Assembly: GCF_009192745.1 (NCBI RefSeq)
Contig: NZ_VTFV01000002.1
Span: 620,001 to 684,000, forward strand
Source of the DNA: Arthrobacter citreus
GTDB lineage: Bacteria; Actinomycetota; Actinomycetes; Actinomycetales; Micrococcaceae
Length of the DNA stretch: 64,000 nucleotides
Direction of reading: 5' to 3'
Below are positions 32,917-40,652 of the stretch, one piece after another; position 1 is the stretch's first letter; each line of letters begins with the position of its first letter. The notes under the pieces are model-generated. The model searched no databases, had not been told where the DNA came from, and worked only from the letters and a program-made list of their open reading frames with translations. The position numbers were made by a program, and so were the translations under genes.

Positions 32917-35900
32917 GTGCTGTTTGTGCTTACCGTTCTATTTGCGGTGGCACTAGTGGCGCCCTTATTCTTCCGCCGAATGGGCAGGTCGGCCTTCTAC
33001 CTCCTGGCTGCGGTTCCTGCCGGAGCGTTCGTCTGGCTCATGGCTACCTATCCCCGGTACATCGACTCGGACCAGTCCCTGGCATCAGGCGCTCCGAATG
33101 CACCGCCGTCGGTCATCATCGGCTGGATCCCGGACCTGCGCGTGGAACTGGCGTTCCGCATGGACGCCCTCTCCGCAGTCCTCGCCATCCTCATCCTGGG
33201 CGTCGGCTCCCTGGTCCTGTTCTACTGCGCCCGCTACTTCCGCCCCGAAGACCCCAAGATGGGCAGCTTCGGCGCACAGCTGCTGGCCTTTGCCGCAGCA
33301 ATGTTCGGTCTCGTGACCGCAGATGACCTGATCCTGCTGTTCATCTTCTGGGAACTGACCACCATCCTGTCCTACCTGCTGATCGGCTACGCCGCGCACC
33401 GGCTTTCGGCCCGCCGTGCAGCCCTGCAGGCGCTGATCGTCACCACGTTCGGCGGCCTGGCGATGCTGGTGGGCATGATCATGCTCGGCTCCGCGGCCGG
33501 GACCTACCGGATTTCCGAGATCATGGCGATGGCACCGGAGCTGGCGGCCAGCGGCGTCATTGTGGACGTCGCCATCGTGCTGCTGCTGATCGGTGCGGTA
33601 TCCAAGTCCGCACTGTTCCCCTTCCATTTCTGGCTCCCTGCCGCGATGGCGGCCCCCACCCCGGTCAGCGCCTACCTGCACGCCGCGGCGATGGTGAAGG
33701 CCGGCATCTACCTGGTGGCGCGCCTGGCTCCGGGTTTCTGGGAAACCACCTACTGGACCCCGGTCATCACCGTGCTGGGCCTTGCCACCCTGCTCCTGGG
33801 CGGCTGGCGCGCCCTGCGCCAGCACGACCTGAAGCTGATGCTTGCCTACGGCACCGTCAGCCAGCTCGGGTTCCTCACCCTGGTAGTGGGCCTGGGCAAC
33901 CGCGAAGCCGCGCTGGCAGGTCTTGGCCTGCTCGTGGCGCACGGGTTCTTCAAGGCAACGCTGTTCCTGGTGGTGGGCATCATCGACCACCAGGCCGGTA
34001 CCCGCGACATCCGCAAGCTTTCCGGCGTCGGGCGTTCGGCTCCCATACTGGCCGTTGTCGCGGCCATCGGTGCGGCGTCCATGGCAGGGCTGCCGCCGCT
34101 GCTGGGATTCGTGGCCAAGGAATCCGTCTACGAGACCTACGTCCACTTCGCCGAGGAACAGGGCACGCCTACGGCCGTAGTGCTGCTCATCGGCGTGGTT
34201 GCCGGTGCCATCCTGACCTTCGCGTACAGCTGCCGGTTTGTGTGGGGCGGCTTTGCCACCAAGGAATCCTGCAAGCCCACGGCGTTCAAGGCCATTCCGT
34301 GGCCGTTCCTGGCACCTCCGGCGCTCCTCGCTGCTGCCACCGTTTTCTTCGGCCTCTGGCCCAAGCCGCTGGACACGATCATCAGCCCCTACGCAGACCT
34401 TTACCCGCTGGAAGGCGAAGCGACGCACCTGGCGCTCTGGCACGGCCTGACCCTGGCACTGGGCCTCACTGCCCTGACGATCGCGGCCGGCAGCCTGCTG
34501 TTCTTCCAGCGCACCCGGATGGAGAAGTTCCAGGCCCGTGTCGCCAGCCCGCTGGATGCCGAGCGGTCCTACCGCGGCCTGATCGGCATCCTCGACGACG
34601 CCGCTGTCTGGGTCACCGGCCGTACGCAGCGAGGTTCGCTGACGTTCTACCTCTTTGTCATCCTGAGCATGGCAATCGTTACCCCGCTGAGCGCTGTTTT
34701 GCTCCGCAACGCGCCAATGCCGGAGAACTTCTACTGGTTCGATACCCCGCTCCAGGCCGTGGTGGGCGTAGCCGTGGTGATTGGTGCCGTGGGCGCGGCC
34801 CGCGCCAACAAGCGGTTCCTGGCCGTGCTTATGGTCAGCGTCAGCGGCTACGGCATCGCCCTCATCTTCGCCCTGCAGGGCGCGCCGGACCTGGCCCTGA
34901 CCCAGATGCTGGTGGAGACAATCGTCCTGGTGGCCTTTGTCCTGGCACTGCGTTCGCTGCCTGCCCGGCTCTGGAAGCGTGAACCCACCGGCCAGCGGCT
35001 GCTCCGTGCTCTGCTGGGAATCAGCTTCGGCGCTGCCATGGTGGTCTTTGCGATGTCCGCAATGGCGTCCCGGGTCGCCGAGCCCATCTCACTGTCCTAC
35101 CCCGAACTTGCCTACAAGGGCGGCGGCGGACTGAACATCGTCAACGTGACCCTGGTGGACATCCGCGCCTGGGATACCTTCGGCGAAATCTCCGTCCTGG
35201 CCATGGCCGCCACCGGCGTCGCATCCCTGATCTTTATCCGCGGCCGCGGCGACAAGCGCCGCCGCGCCAACGAAGTGGCAACCGGTTCAGTGGACCGGGG
35301 CCGCGAGCACTTCGCCTCCTCCGAGCGTGAAGCTGCAACCCTGGCGCTGGCCCGCAAGTTCTCCTCCGTGGCACGTGAAGCCTGGCTGGTGGCGGGCCGG
35401 ACTCTCGCCCCCGAACGCCGCTCCATCATCTTCGAAGTTGTCACCCGCCTGCTGTTCCACTCGGTGATCATCTTCTCCATCTACCTGCTCCTTGCGGGCC
35501 ACAACACCCCCGGCGGCGGTTTCGCCGGCGGCCTGATGGCCGGACTGGCACTGACCATCCGCTACCTCGCCGGCGGACGCTTCGAGCTTGCCGAAGCAAC
35601 ACCCGTCAGCGCAGGCGCGCTGCTGGGCGGAGGCCTGGGCCTGGCAGCACTCTCCGCAGCTGCACCGCTGTTCTTCGGCGGGCAGGTCCTGCAGAGCGCC
35701 ATCATCGAATTCACCTGGCCGGTCTTCGGGGACATCAAGTTCGTCACCTCCACCATCTTCGACATTGGCGTGTACCTGGTGGTGGTCGGCCTGGTCCTCG
35801 ACGTCCTGCGCAGCCTCGGCTCGGAAATTGACGAACGCAGCGAAGGCGGTTCGGACGACGACGATGACCTGGTGGAACCCGAACCCGAAATGCTGGAAAC

Positions 35901-35919
35901 GGAAGGAGTGTCCCGATGA
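32917..35919 (+). CDS. mrpA: Na+/H+ antiporter subunit A with fused MnhB domain
   Basis: Largest Mrp subunit, 1000 residues. Residues about 1-500 form the NuoL-like proton-pumping core, with 'FFWELTTILSYLLIGYAAHRLSARRAALQALIVTTFGGLAMLVG' and 'KSALFPFHFWLPAAMAAPTPVSAYLHAAAMVKAGIYL' (conserved E and K of the channel). An MbhD segment follows (about 640-690, 'PDLALTQMLVETIVL'), then MbhE ('NVTLVDIRAWDTFGEISVLAMAATGV'). An MnhB domain ('GHNTPGGGFAGGLMAGLALTIRYLAGG') lies near 845-960. There is therefore no separate mrpB. GTG start, GGGAG upstream. It overlaps mrpC by 4 nt. Confidence 0.95.
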   Translation: MLFVLTVLFAVALVAPLFFRRMGRSAFYLLAAVPAGAFVWLMATYPRYIDSDQSLASGAPNAPPSVIIGWIPDLRVELAFRMDALSAVLAILILGVGSLVLFYCARYFRPEDPKMGSFGAQLLAFAAAMFGLVTADDLILLFIFWELTTILSYLLIGYAAHRLSARRAALQALIVTTFGGLAMLVGMIMLGSAAGTYRISEIMAMAPELAASGVIVDVAIVLLLIGAVSKSALFPFHFWLPAAMAAPTPVSAYLHAAAMVKAGIYLVARLAPGFWETTYWTPVITVLGLATLLLGGWRALRQHDLKLMLAYGTVSQLGFLTLVVGLGNREAALAGLGLLVAHGFFKATLFLVVGIIDHQAGTRDIRKLSGVGRSAPILAVVAAIGAASMAGLPPLLGFVAKESVYETYVHFAEEQGTPTAVVLLIGVVAGAILTFAYSCRFVWGGFATKESCKPTAFKAIPWPFLAPPALLAAATVFFGLWPKPLDTIISPYADLYPLEGEATHLALWHGLTLALGLTALTIAAGSLLFFQRTRMEKFQARVASPLDAERSYRGLIGILDDAAVWVTGRTQRGSLTFYLFVILSMAIVTPLSAVLLRNAPMPENFYWFDTPLQAVVGVAVVIGAVGAARANKRFLAVLMVSVSGYGIALIFALQGAPDLALTQMLVETIVLVAFVLALRSLPARLWKREPTGQRLLRALLGISFGAAMVVFAMSAMASRVAEPISLSYPELAYKGGGGLNIVNVTLVDIRAWDTFGEISVLAMAATGVASLIFIRGRGDKRRRANEVATGSVDRGREHFASSEREAATLALARKFSSVAREAWLVAGRTLAPERRSIIFEVVTRLLFHSVIIFSIYLLLAGHNTPGGGFAGGLMAGLALTIRYLAGGRFELAEATPVSAGALLGGGLGLAALSAAAPLFFGGQVLQSAIIEFTWPVFGDIKFVTSTIFDIGVYLVVVGLVLDVLRSLGSEIDERSEGGSDDDDDLVEPEPEMLETEGVSR

Positions 35920-36404
35920 GCGTCAACATCACGCTGCTGCTCATCATGGGCGCACTCTATGCGGCAGGCATCTACCTGGTGCTTGAACGCAGCCTGACCC
36001 GGGTTGTCCTGGGCCTTGCCATGATGACGAATGCGACCAACATCCTGCTGCTCGCAACAGGCGGCTACCAGGGACTGGCACCGCTGTTCAACGCCGAAAT
36101 CCCGCCGGAAGACTACAACGATCCGCTTCCGCAGGCCTTTATCCTCACTTCCATCGTCATCTCCTTCTCAGTGACCGCCTTCATGCTGGGCATCATTTAC
36201 CGTTCCTGGGTGCTCGGCCGCCAAGACGAGGTCCAGGACGACATTGAGGACCGCCGCGTGGCCAGCCAGAGCAGCTACGACGCGGAAGACGACGCCGATG
36301 TCCCCGAGGACACGACTGAGTTCACGCCGGCTGATGAGGCCGAAGAAGCACCCGGTTCGCAGCGCGGACAGGGCACCGGACCAACAGGAGGGGCAAAACG
36401 ATGA
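35916..36404 (+). CDS. mrpC: Na+/H+ antiporter subunit C
   Basis: NuoK-like subunit of 162 residues with three membrane segments. The conserved 'RVVLGLAMMTNATNILLLATGG' follows the first segment, and 'DPLPQAFILTSIVISFSVTAFMLG' is the channel helix pair. The acidic cytoplasmic tail (about residues 105-162, rich in D and E) is longer than in Bacillus MrpC, which is about 113 residues. It overlaps mrpA and mrpD by 4 nt each. Confidence 0.94.
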   Translation: MSVNITLLLIMGALYAAGIYLVLERSLTRVVLGLAMMTNATNILLLATGGYQGLAPLFNAEIPPEDYNDPLPQAFILTSIVISFSVTAFMLGIIYRSWVLGRQDEVQDDIEDRRVASQSSYDAEDDADVPEDTTEFTPADEAEEAPGSQRGQGTGPTGGAKR

Positions 36405-38011
36405 ACGCTTCCAGTTTTGCCCCGCTCGCCGTCGTCCTTCCGTTCTTCGGTGCGGCGCTGGCGTTCCTCCTGATCCGGCACCAGCGCTCCCAGCGCATCG
36501 TCTCCATCAGCGTGCTCACCCTGACCCTGGTCCTGGAGTGCTTCCTGCTGGGCGCCGTCTGGCAGACCGGTGCGCAGGCGGTCAACCTCGGCGGCTGGAT
36601 GCCGCCGTTCGGCATCACCATGGTGGTTGACCAGTTCTCCGCGCTGATGCTGGTGGTCTCCACCGCCATCAGCCTCGCCGTGCTGATCTACGCCGCCGGC
36701 CAGGGCATGACCGACGGCGATGAAGACGGCCCGATTTCGATCTTCCATCCGACCTACCTGATCCTGGTGGCCGGTGTTTCGAATGCGTTCCTGGCCGGAG
36801 ACCTCTTCAACCTGTATGTCGGCTTCGAGATCCTGCTGACGGCCAGCTACGTGCTGATGACCCTGGGCGGCACCACACCGCGCATCCGCGCCGGCGTGAC
36901 CTACGTCGTCGTCAGCGTCATTTCCTCGGTGCTCTTCCTCACTGCCATCGGCATGATCTACGCAGCGACCGGCACCGTGAACATGGCCGACCTGGCAATC
37001 AAGCTCGGGGAACTGGACCCTGGCACGCAGATGATGCTGCACCTGATGCTCCTGGTTGCCTTCGGCATCAAAGCTGCAGTGTTCCCGCTGTCCTTCTGGC
37101 TTCCGGACTCCTATCCCACGGCTCCCGCGCCGGTCACCGCAGTGTTCGCGGGCCTGCTCACCAAGGTTGGCGTCTACGCCATGGTCCGGACCGAGACCCT
37201 GCTGTTCCCCGGAGACCGGATCAACACGCTGCTGATGGTGGTGGCGGGCCTGACCATGCTGGTGGGCATCCTTGGTGCCCTGGCCCAGACCGACATCAAA
37301 CGTATGCTCTCCTTCACCCTGGTCAGCCACATTGGCTACATGGTCTTTGGCCTGGCGGTGGCCTCGGTTGTAGGCATCGGCGCGGCGGTCTTCTACGTGG
37401 TCCACCACATCACCGTCCAGACCAGCCTGTTCCTGGTCACCGGCCTGATCGAACGCCGGGGCGGCACGGCCAACATGGACCGTCTGGGCGGGCTGGCCCG
37501 GCTGTCCCCGCTGCTGGCTGTGCTGTACTTCATTCCCGCCATCAACCTGGCCGGCATCCCGCCGTTCTCCGGCTTCCTGGGCAAGCTGGGGCTGATGCAG
37601 GCAGGCGTGGACCTCGGAACGCCGCTGGCCTACGTGCTGGTTGCCGCCAGCGTGCTGACCTCGCTCCTCACCCTTCTGGTCATGGCGCGGGTCTGGAACC
37701 GCGCCTTCTGGCGGACCCCGGAGGACGCTGTCCATCCGGATCCGATCCTGCTGGCCACTACGACGGACGGCAGCACTGTCCGCGATTCCGGCAACGTCAG
37801 CGGACAAAGCAACGGGCGCTTTGGCGGCCGTTCCACGGTAAACCTGCTGCCGAAGTCCATGGTCTACCCCACTGTTGGCCTGGTGGCGCTGGGTGTGTCG
37901 CTGACTATCCTGGCGGGTCCGCTGTTCTCACTGAGCGACGACGCAGCGCAGGACCTGCTGGACCGCACGCCCTACATTGAAGCCGTCCTGGGCGAAGGGA
38001 GTGCACCGTGA
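36401..38011 (+). CDS. mrpD: Na+/H+ antiporter subunit D
   Basis: NuoN/NuoM-like subunit of 536 residues with about 14 membrane segments. 'NLYVGFEILLTASYVLMTLGG' (channel glutamate) and 'GIKAAVFPLSFWLPDSYPTAPAPVTAVFAGLLTKVGVYAM' (conserved lysines and prolines) identify it. Together with MrpA it forms the proton-conducting part of the complex. A hydrophilic loop near residue 450-480 (HPDPILLATTTDGSTVRDS) is an insertion relative to the usual sequence. It is coupled by 4-nt overlaps on both sides. Confidence 0.95.
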   Translation: MNASSFAPLAVVLPFFGAALAFLLIRHQRSQRIVSISVLTLTLVLECFLLGAVWQTGAQAVNLGGWMPPFGITMVVDQFSALMLVVSTAISLAVLIYAAGQGMTDGDEDGPISIFHPTYLILVAGVSNAFLAGDLFNLYVGFEILLTASYVLMTLGGTTPRIRAGVTYVVVSVISSVLFLTAIGMIYAATGTVNMADLAIKLGELDPGTQMMLHLMLLVAFGIKAAVFPLSFWLPDSYPTAPAPVTAVFAGLLTKVGVYAMVRTETLLFPGDRINTLLMVVAGLTMLVGILGALAQTDIKRMLSFTLVSHIGYMVFGLAVASVVGIGAAVFYVVHHITVQTSLFLVTGLIERRGGTANMDRLGGLARLSPLLAVLYFIPAINLAGIPPFSGFLGKLGLMQAGVDLGTPLAYVLVAASVLTSLLTLLVMARVWNRAFWRTPEDAVHPDPILLATTTDGSTVRDSGNVSGQSNGRFGGRSTVNLLPKSMVYPTVGLVALGVSLTILAGPLFSLSDDAAQDLLDRTPYIEAVLGEGSAP

Positions 38012-38607
38012 CCAAAAAAGCACGCATGCGCAGCCATCCCCGGATTCCGCTGCTGAAGGAACTGCCGCTGATCATCTGGCTGGTCCTGCTCTGGGGCGCC
38101 CTTTGGCAGGACTTCAGCCTGGGCAACCTGGTTTTCGGCGCGATCATCGCCTTCGTCGTCACCAACATCTTCTACCTGCCGCCCGTGGACCTGTCCGGCC
38201 GGTTCAACCTCCTCTACGCTGCGGGCTTCGGTGCCCGGTTCCTCTGGAAGCTGGTGATCGCCAGCTTCCACGTACTCTGGCTCGCCACGGTCCATGGGCC
38301 CCGGATCAAGAACGCCGTCGTGGCTGTGAAGCTTCGCAGCCACTCGGACCTTCTGGTCACGGCCACCGGCCACGCGCTGTCTCTGATCCCCGGCTCGCTG
38401 GTGGTGGAAGTGGACCGCTCCACTTCCACGCTCTACCTGCACTGCCTGGGAGTGGACAGCCAGGAAGCCGCGGAGAAGATCCGGGATGACGTGCGTGCCA
38501 CCGAATCCTGGCTGATTCGGATGATGGGCACCAAGGAAGACCTGGCACTGGTCCGGGCTGAACAGAAAGACCTGAAGGAACTGCGCGCAGGGGAGGTCAG
38601 CCGGTGA
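38008..38607 (+). CDS. mrpE: Na+/H+ antiporter subunit E
   Basis: Subunit of 199 residues. Two N-terminal membrane segments ('LPLIIWLVLLWGALWQDFSLGNLVFGAIIAFVVTNIFYLPP') are followed by a cytoplasmic domain with 'ALSLIPGSLVVEVDRSTSTLYLHCLGVDS', the MrpE signature. It is slightly longer than Bacillus MrpE (about 158) because of a charged C-terminus. It is coupled to mrpD and mrpF by 4-nt overlaps. Confidence 0.93.
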   Translation: MTKKARMRSHPRIPLLKELPLIIWLVLLWGALWQDFSLGNLVFGAIIAFVVTNIFYLPPVDLSGRFNLLYAAGFGARFLWKLVIASFHVLWLATVHGPRIKNAVVAVKLRSHSDLLVTATGHALSLIPGSLVVEVDRSTSTLYLHCLGVDSQEAAEKIRDDVRATESWLIRMMGTKEDLALVRAEQKDLKELRAGEVSR

Positions 38608-38861
38608 CTGCTGTAATCATCGTTGTCTCGGTCATGCTGGCTGTAGCTGCCGCAGGGGCCATCTTTCGGATTATCCGCGGACCGTCCATCCTTGACCGGG
38701 TTCTGGCTGCAGACGTGCTGCTGGCGATTGTCGGCGGTGCCCTGATAGTGGACATGGTCGTTTACCGGAACCTCGACTTCCTTGCCCTGGTGATCGCGAT
38801 TTCGCTGATCGGCTTCATCGGCTCCGTGACGGTTGCCCGCTTCGTAACGGACCGGAGGTAG
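38604..38861 (+). CDS. mrpF: Na+/H+ antiporter subunit F
   Basis: Small subunit of 85 residues with three membrane segments. The conserved central 'FRIIRGPSILDRVLAADVLLAIVGGALIV' contains the family RGPxxxDRVLAxD motif. In Bacillus this subunit also affects cholate efflux. The GTG start at 38604 overlaps the mrpE stop; mrpG begins 2 nt after its stop. Confidence 0.94.
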   Translation: MTAVIIVVSVMLAVAAAGAIFRIIRGPSILDRVLAADVLLAIVGGALIVDMVVYRNLDFLALVIAISLIGFIGSVTVARFVTDRR

Positions 38862-38863
38862 CC

Positions 38864-39400
38864 ATGAGCGAGACTGTGATTGACGTGATCGTGGCGGTCC
38901 TGCTGCTGGGCGGCGCCACTATGTCCCTGGCCGCGGCAATCGGCCTGACCCGCTTCCCGGACCTGATGAGCCGGATGCACGCTGCCTCCAAGCCCCAGGT
39001 GCTTGGCCTGCTGCTCTTCCTGCTGGCCATGGCCGTGGAGTTCCGCAGCTGGGTGCTGCTGCCGGTGCTAGCCCTGTGCTGGATCTTTATGCTGCTCACT
39101 GCTCCGGTCTCAGCCCACATGGTGGGCCGCGCCGGGTACCGGACCAAGCACCTGCGTCCAGAGCTGCTGACCATTGATGAGCTGGATGACGTTGTGGAGC
39201 GCGCCCAGCAGCTGATGTTCGAGGCCACGGCAGAGAAGCAGGAAGCAGACACAGAGGCGGATCCGAAGGTCGACGACGACCCCGGCCAGGAGCCGGACGG
39301 TACCTATTACACCGGGGACCTTAGCGACGAGGACCTGGCGCGGACCCGTGCCGAAGCCGAAGCCGGCAAGCTGCCGCCCGGGCGCAGCCGCGAGGGCTGA
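38864..39400 (+). CDS. mrpG: Na+/H+ antiporter subunit G
   Basis: Subunit of 178 residues. Three membrane segments with 'AAIGLTRFPDLMSRMHAASKPQVLGLLLFLLA' and 'LTAPVSAHMVGRAGYRTKHL' mark the MnhG core, which is about 115 residues long. The remaining 60 residues are a strongly acidic tail without obvious fold (EADTEADPKVDDDPGQEPD region), not part of the ordinary subunit. It is the last gene of the operon and is followed by the 39417-39484 palindrome. Confidence 0.92.
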   Translation: MSETVIDVIVAVLLLGGATMSLAAAIGLTRFPDLMSRMHAASKPQVLGLLLFLLAMAVEFRSWVLLPVLALCWIFMLLTAPVSAHMVGRAGYRTKHLRPELLTIDELDDVVERAQQLMFEATAEKQEADTEADPKVDDDPGQEPDGTYYTGDLSDEDLARTRAEAEAGKLPPGRSREG

Positions 39401-39416
39401 GCCGGATTCTCCAAAA

Positions 39417-39484
39417 CACCATCGAGATGACAGAAACTGCCCGTATGAACGCTCATACGGGCAGTTTCTGTTATCTCGATGGTG
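39417..39484. repeat. 68-bp near-perfect palindrome (family member 3)
   Basis: Arms 39417-39448 and 39453-39484 pair over 32 bp with one G/T mismatch around the loop ACGC. It lies between the convergent mrpG and DUF4235 genes. The outer 31 nt of the left arm match those at 20926 except for one base, and its centre TATGAACGCTCATACG resembles the loop of the palindrome at 4397. Confidence 0.92.
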
Positions 39485-39495
39485 CTGAGACGGAG

Positions 39496-39759
39496 CTAGA
39501 CGACCTCAGGGGTGCGGTTGTAGCGGGCGATTGCGCGCTGCGTGCCGCGGTTGGTCAGCACCCGGATCACTTGGCTGACCGCGCCGGAAACCAGTGCGAA
39601 GATGACCGCCGAACGAAGGCTTGCGTCCAGGGCGCCGTCCTTGTCCTTGGGCGGCTCATTACCCGTTGCCTTGGTCCAGGCGAAGTCCAGGATCTTGGCC
39701 GAGGCGAGGCCCGCGCCCACGCTGACACCGGTACCCAGCAGTTTCAGGATCAGGTTCAT
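39496..39759 (-). CDS. DUF4235 domain-containing small membrane protein
   Basis: Protein of 87 residues starting MNLILKLLGTGVSVGAGLASAKILDF, with a second hydrophobic stretch 'LRSAVIFALVSGAVSQVIRVL' and a basic end 'RGTQRAIARYNR'. This is the DUF4235 pattern, common in Actinobacteria and of unknown function, probably membrane-associated with two helices. The start at 39759 is supported by AAGGAG 6 nt upstream; the frame remains open upstream, but without a comparable site. It is divergent from the TPP riboswitch operon. Confidence 0.85.
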   Translation of the reverse strand: MNLILKLLGTGVSVGAGLASAKILDFAWTKATGNEPPKDKDGALDASLRSAVIFALVSGAVSQVIRVLTNRGTQRAIARYNRTPEVV

Positions 39760-39860
39760 AAGTGCTCCTTGGCGTTGTGCGTTGGTGTTTCTCCCTACGC
39801 TACCCGCCGCTGCCGGATTCTTCTCCGCACGGCGTGTACAGTGGACCACGCATACACACG

Positions 39861-39979
39861 ACAGGGGAGCGCCGCTTCCCGGCTCCGGAGGGTATCCGGA
39901 TGCCGGTTTTCGGGCGCTGAGAGTGCGGACCAAGCCGCAGACCCTCGAACCTGCTCCGGTTAGTACCGGCGAAGGGAGT
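39861..39979 (+). ncRNA. TPP (thiamine pyrophosphate) riboswitch aptamer
   Basis: Contains the THI-box elements in order: ACAGGGGAGC at the 5' side, GCGCTGAGAGTGC, the ACCCTCGAACCTG core, and CCGGTTAGTACCGGCGAAGG closing the structure. The P3 arm is extended (39876-39915). It precedes the YkoEDC-type importer genes, a known TPP regulon. Confidence 0.93.
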
Positions 39980-39996
39980 CGAGATCTCAGGGGTGC

Positions 39997-40038
39997 ACCG
40001 CCGCAGGCGGTTTTCCCTCCCCTCCTGAATCCAGGAGG
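39997..40038 (+). promoter_or_regulatory. Riboswitch expression platform
   Basis: Two hairpins: ACCGCC-GCA-GGCGGT followed by TTTCCC (39997-40014), which is terminator-like but weak, and CCTCCT-GAATCC-AGGAGG (40021-40038), in which the ribosome-binding site AGGAGG (40033-40038) of ykoE is paired. Translational control by site sequestration is the likely mechanism. Confidence 0.7.
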
Positions 40039-40046
40039 AACCTTCC

Positions 40047-40649
40047 ATGCAAGAAACCACCCGGTCCCTGGCGCCGTCCCGTTCATCGTGGCGCGTCGTG
40101 GACATCGTCGTCGCATCCGTCCTTGCCGTAGCCACCGGCGTAGTGTTCTGGGCCTGGTCCCTGGCCTACGGCGGAGTCGCTGCCCTCTTCCTCGCTTTCC
40201 CCCCGTTGGGCGGGCTTTACACCGGCGGCTGGCTGATCGCCGGCGTGCTGGGCGGGCTGATCATCCGCAAGCCGGGAGCCGCACTGTACTGCGAGGTCCT
40301 TGCCGCCGCCGTCTCCGGCGTGCTGGGTACCCAGTTTGGCCTTTCCGTGCTGCTCTCCGGGGCCATCCAGGGCCTGGGCGCCGAACTGGTGTTCCTGCTC
40401 TTCCTGTACCGGAAGTTCACGCTGCCCGTTGCCCTACTGGCGGGCCTTGGGTCCGGCCTGTTCCTCGGGGCGAGCGAATCGATTCTCTACATGCCCGAAT
40501 GGGCCCTCCAATGGCAGGCGCTGTACACCGTCTTCGCCGGGGTGTCCGGGCTGGTGCTGGCCGGGCTGCTCTCCTGGCTGGCGGTGCGGGCGCTGGCAAA
40601 GACCGGGGTGCTTTCAGCCTTCGCGTCCGGACGCACGGCGGACGTGTAG
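40047..40649 (+). CDS. ykoE: ECF transporter S component, YkoE family (HMP/thiamine)
   Basis: Substrate-binding membrane component of 200 residues with five to six hydrophobic segments. 'DIVVASVLAVATGVVFWAWSLAYG' at the start and 'FPPLGGLYTGGWLIAGVLGGLIIRKPGAALYCEVLAA' are the YkoE signature. The family imports the thiamine precursor hydroxymethylpyrimidine or thiamine itself. TPP riboswitch control directly supports that substrate class. It is the first gene of the three-gene operon; the ATPase begins 3 nt after its stop. Confidence 0.92.
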   Translation: MQETTRSLAPSRSSWRVVDIVVASVLAVATGVVFWAWSLAYGGVAALFLAFPPLGGLYTGGWLIAGVLGGLIIRKPGAALYCEVLAAAVSGVLGTQFGLSVLLSGAIQGLGAELVFLLFLYRKFTLPVALLAGLGSGLFLGASESILYMPEWALQWQALYTVFAGVSGLVLAGLLSWLAVRALAKTGVLSAFASGRTADV

Positions 40650-40652
40650 ACG

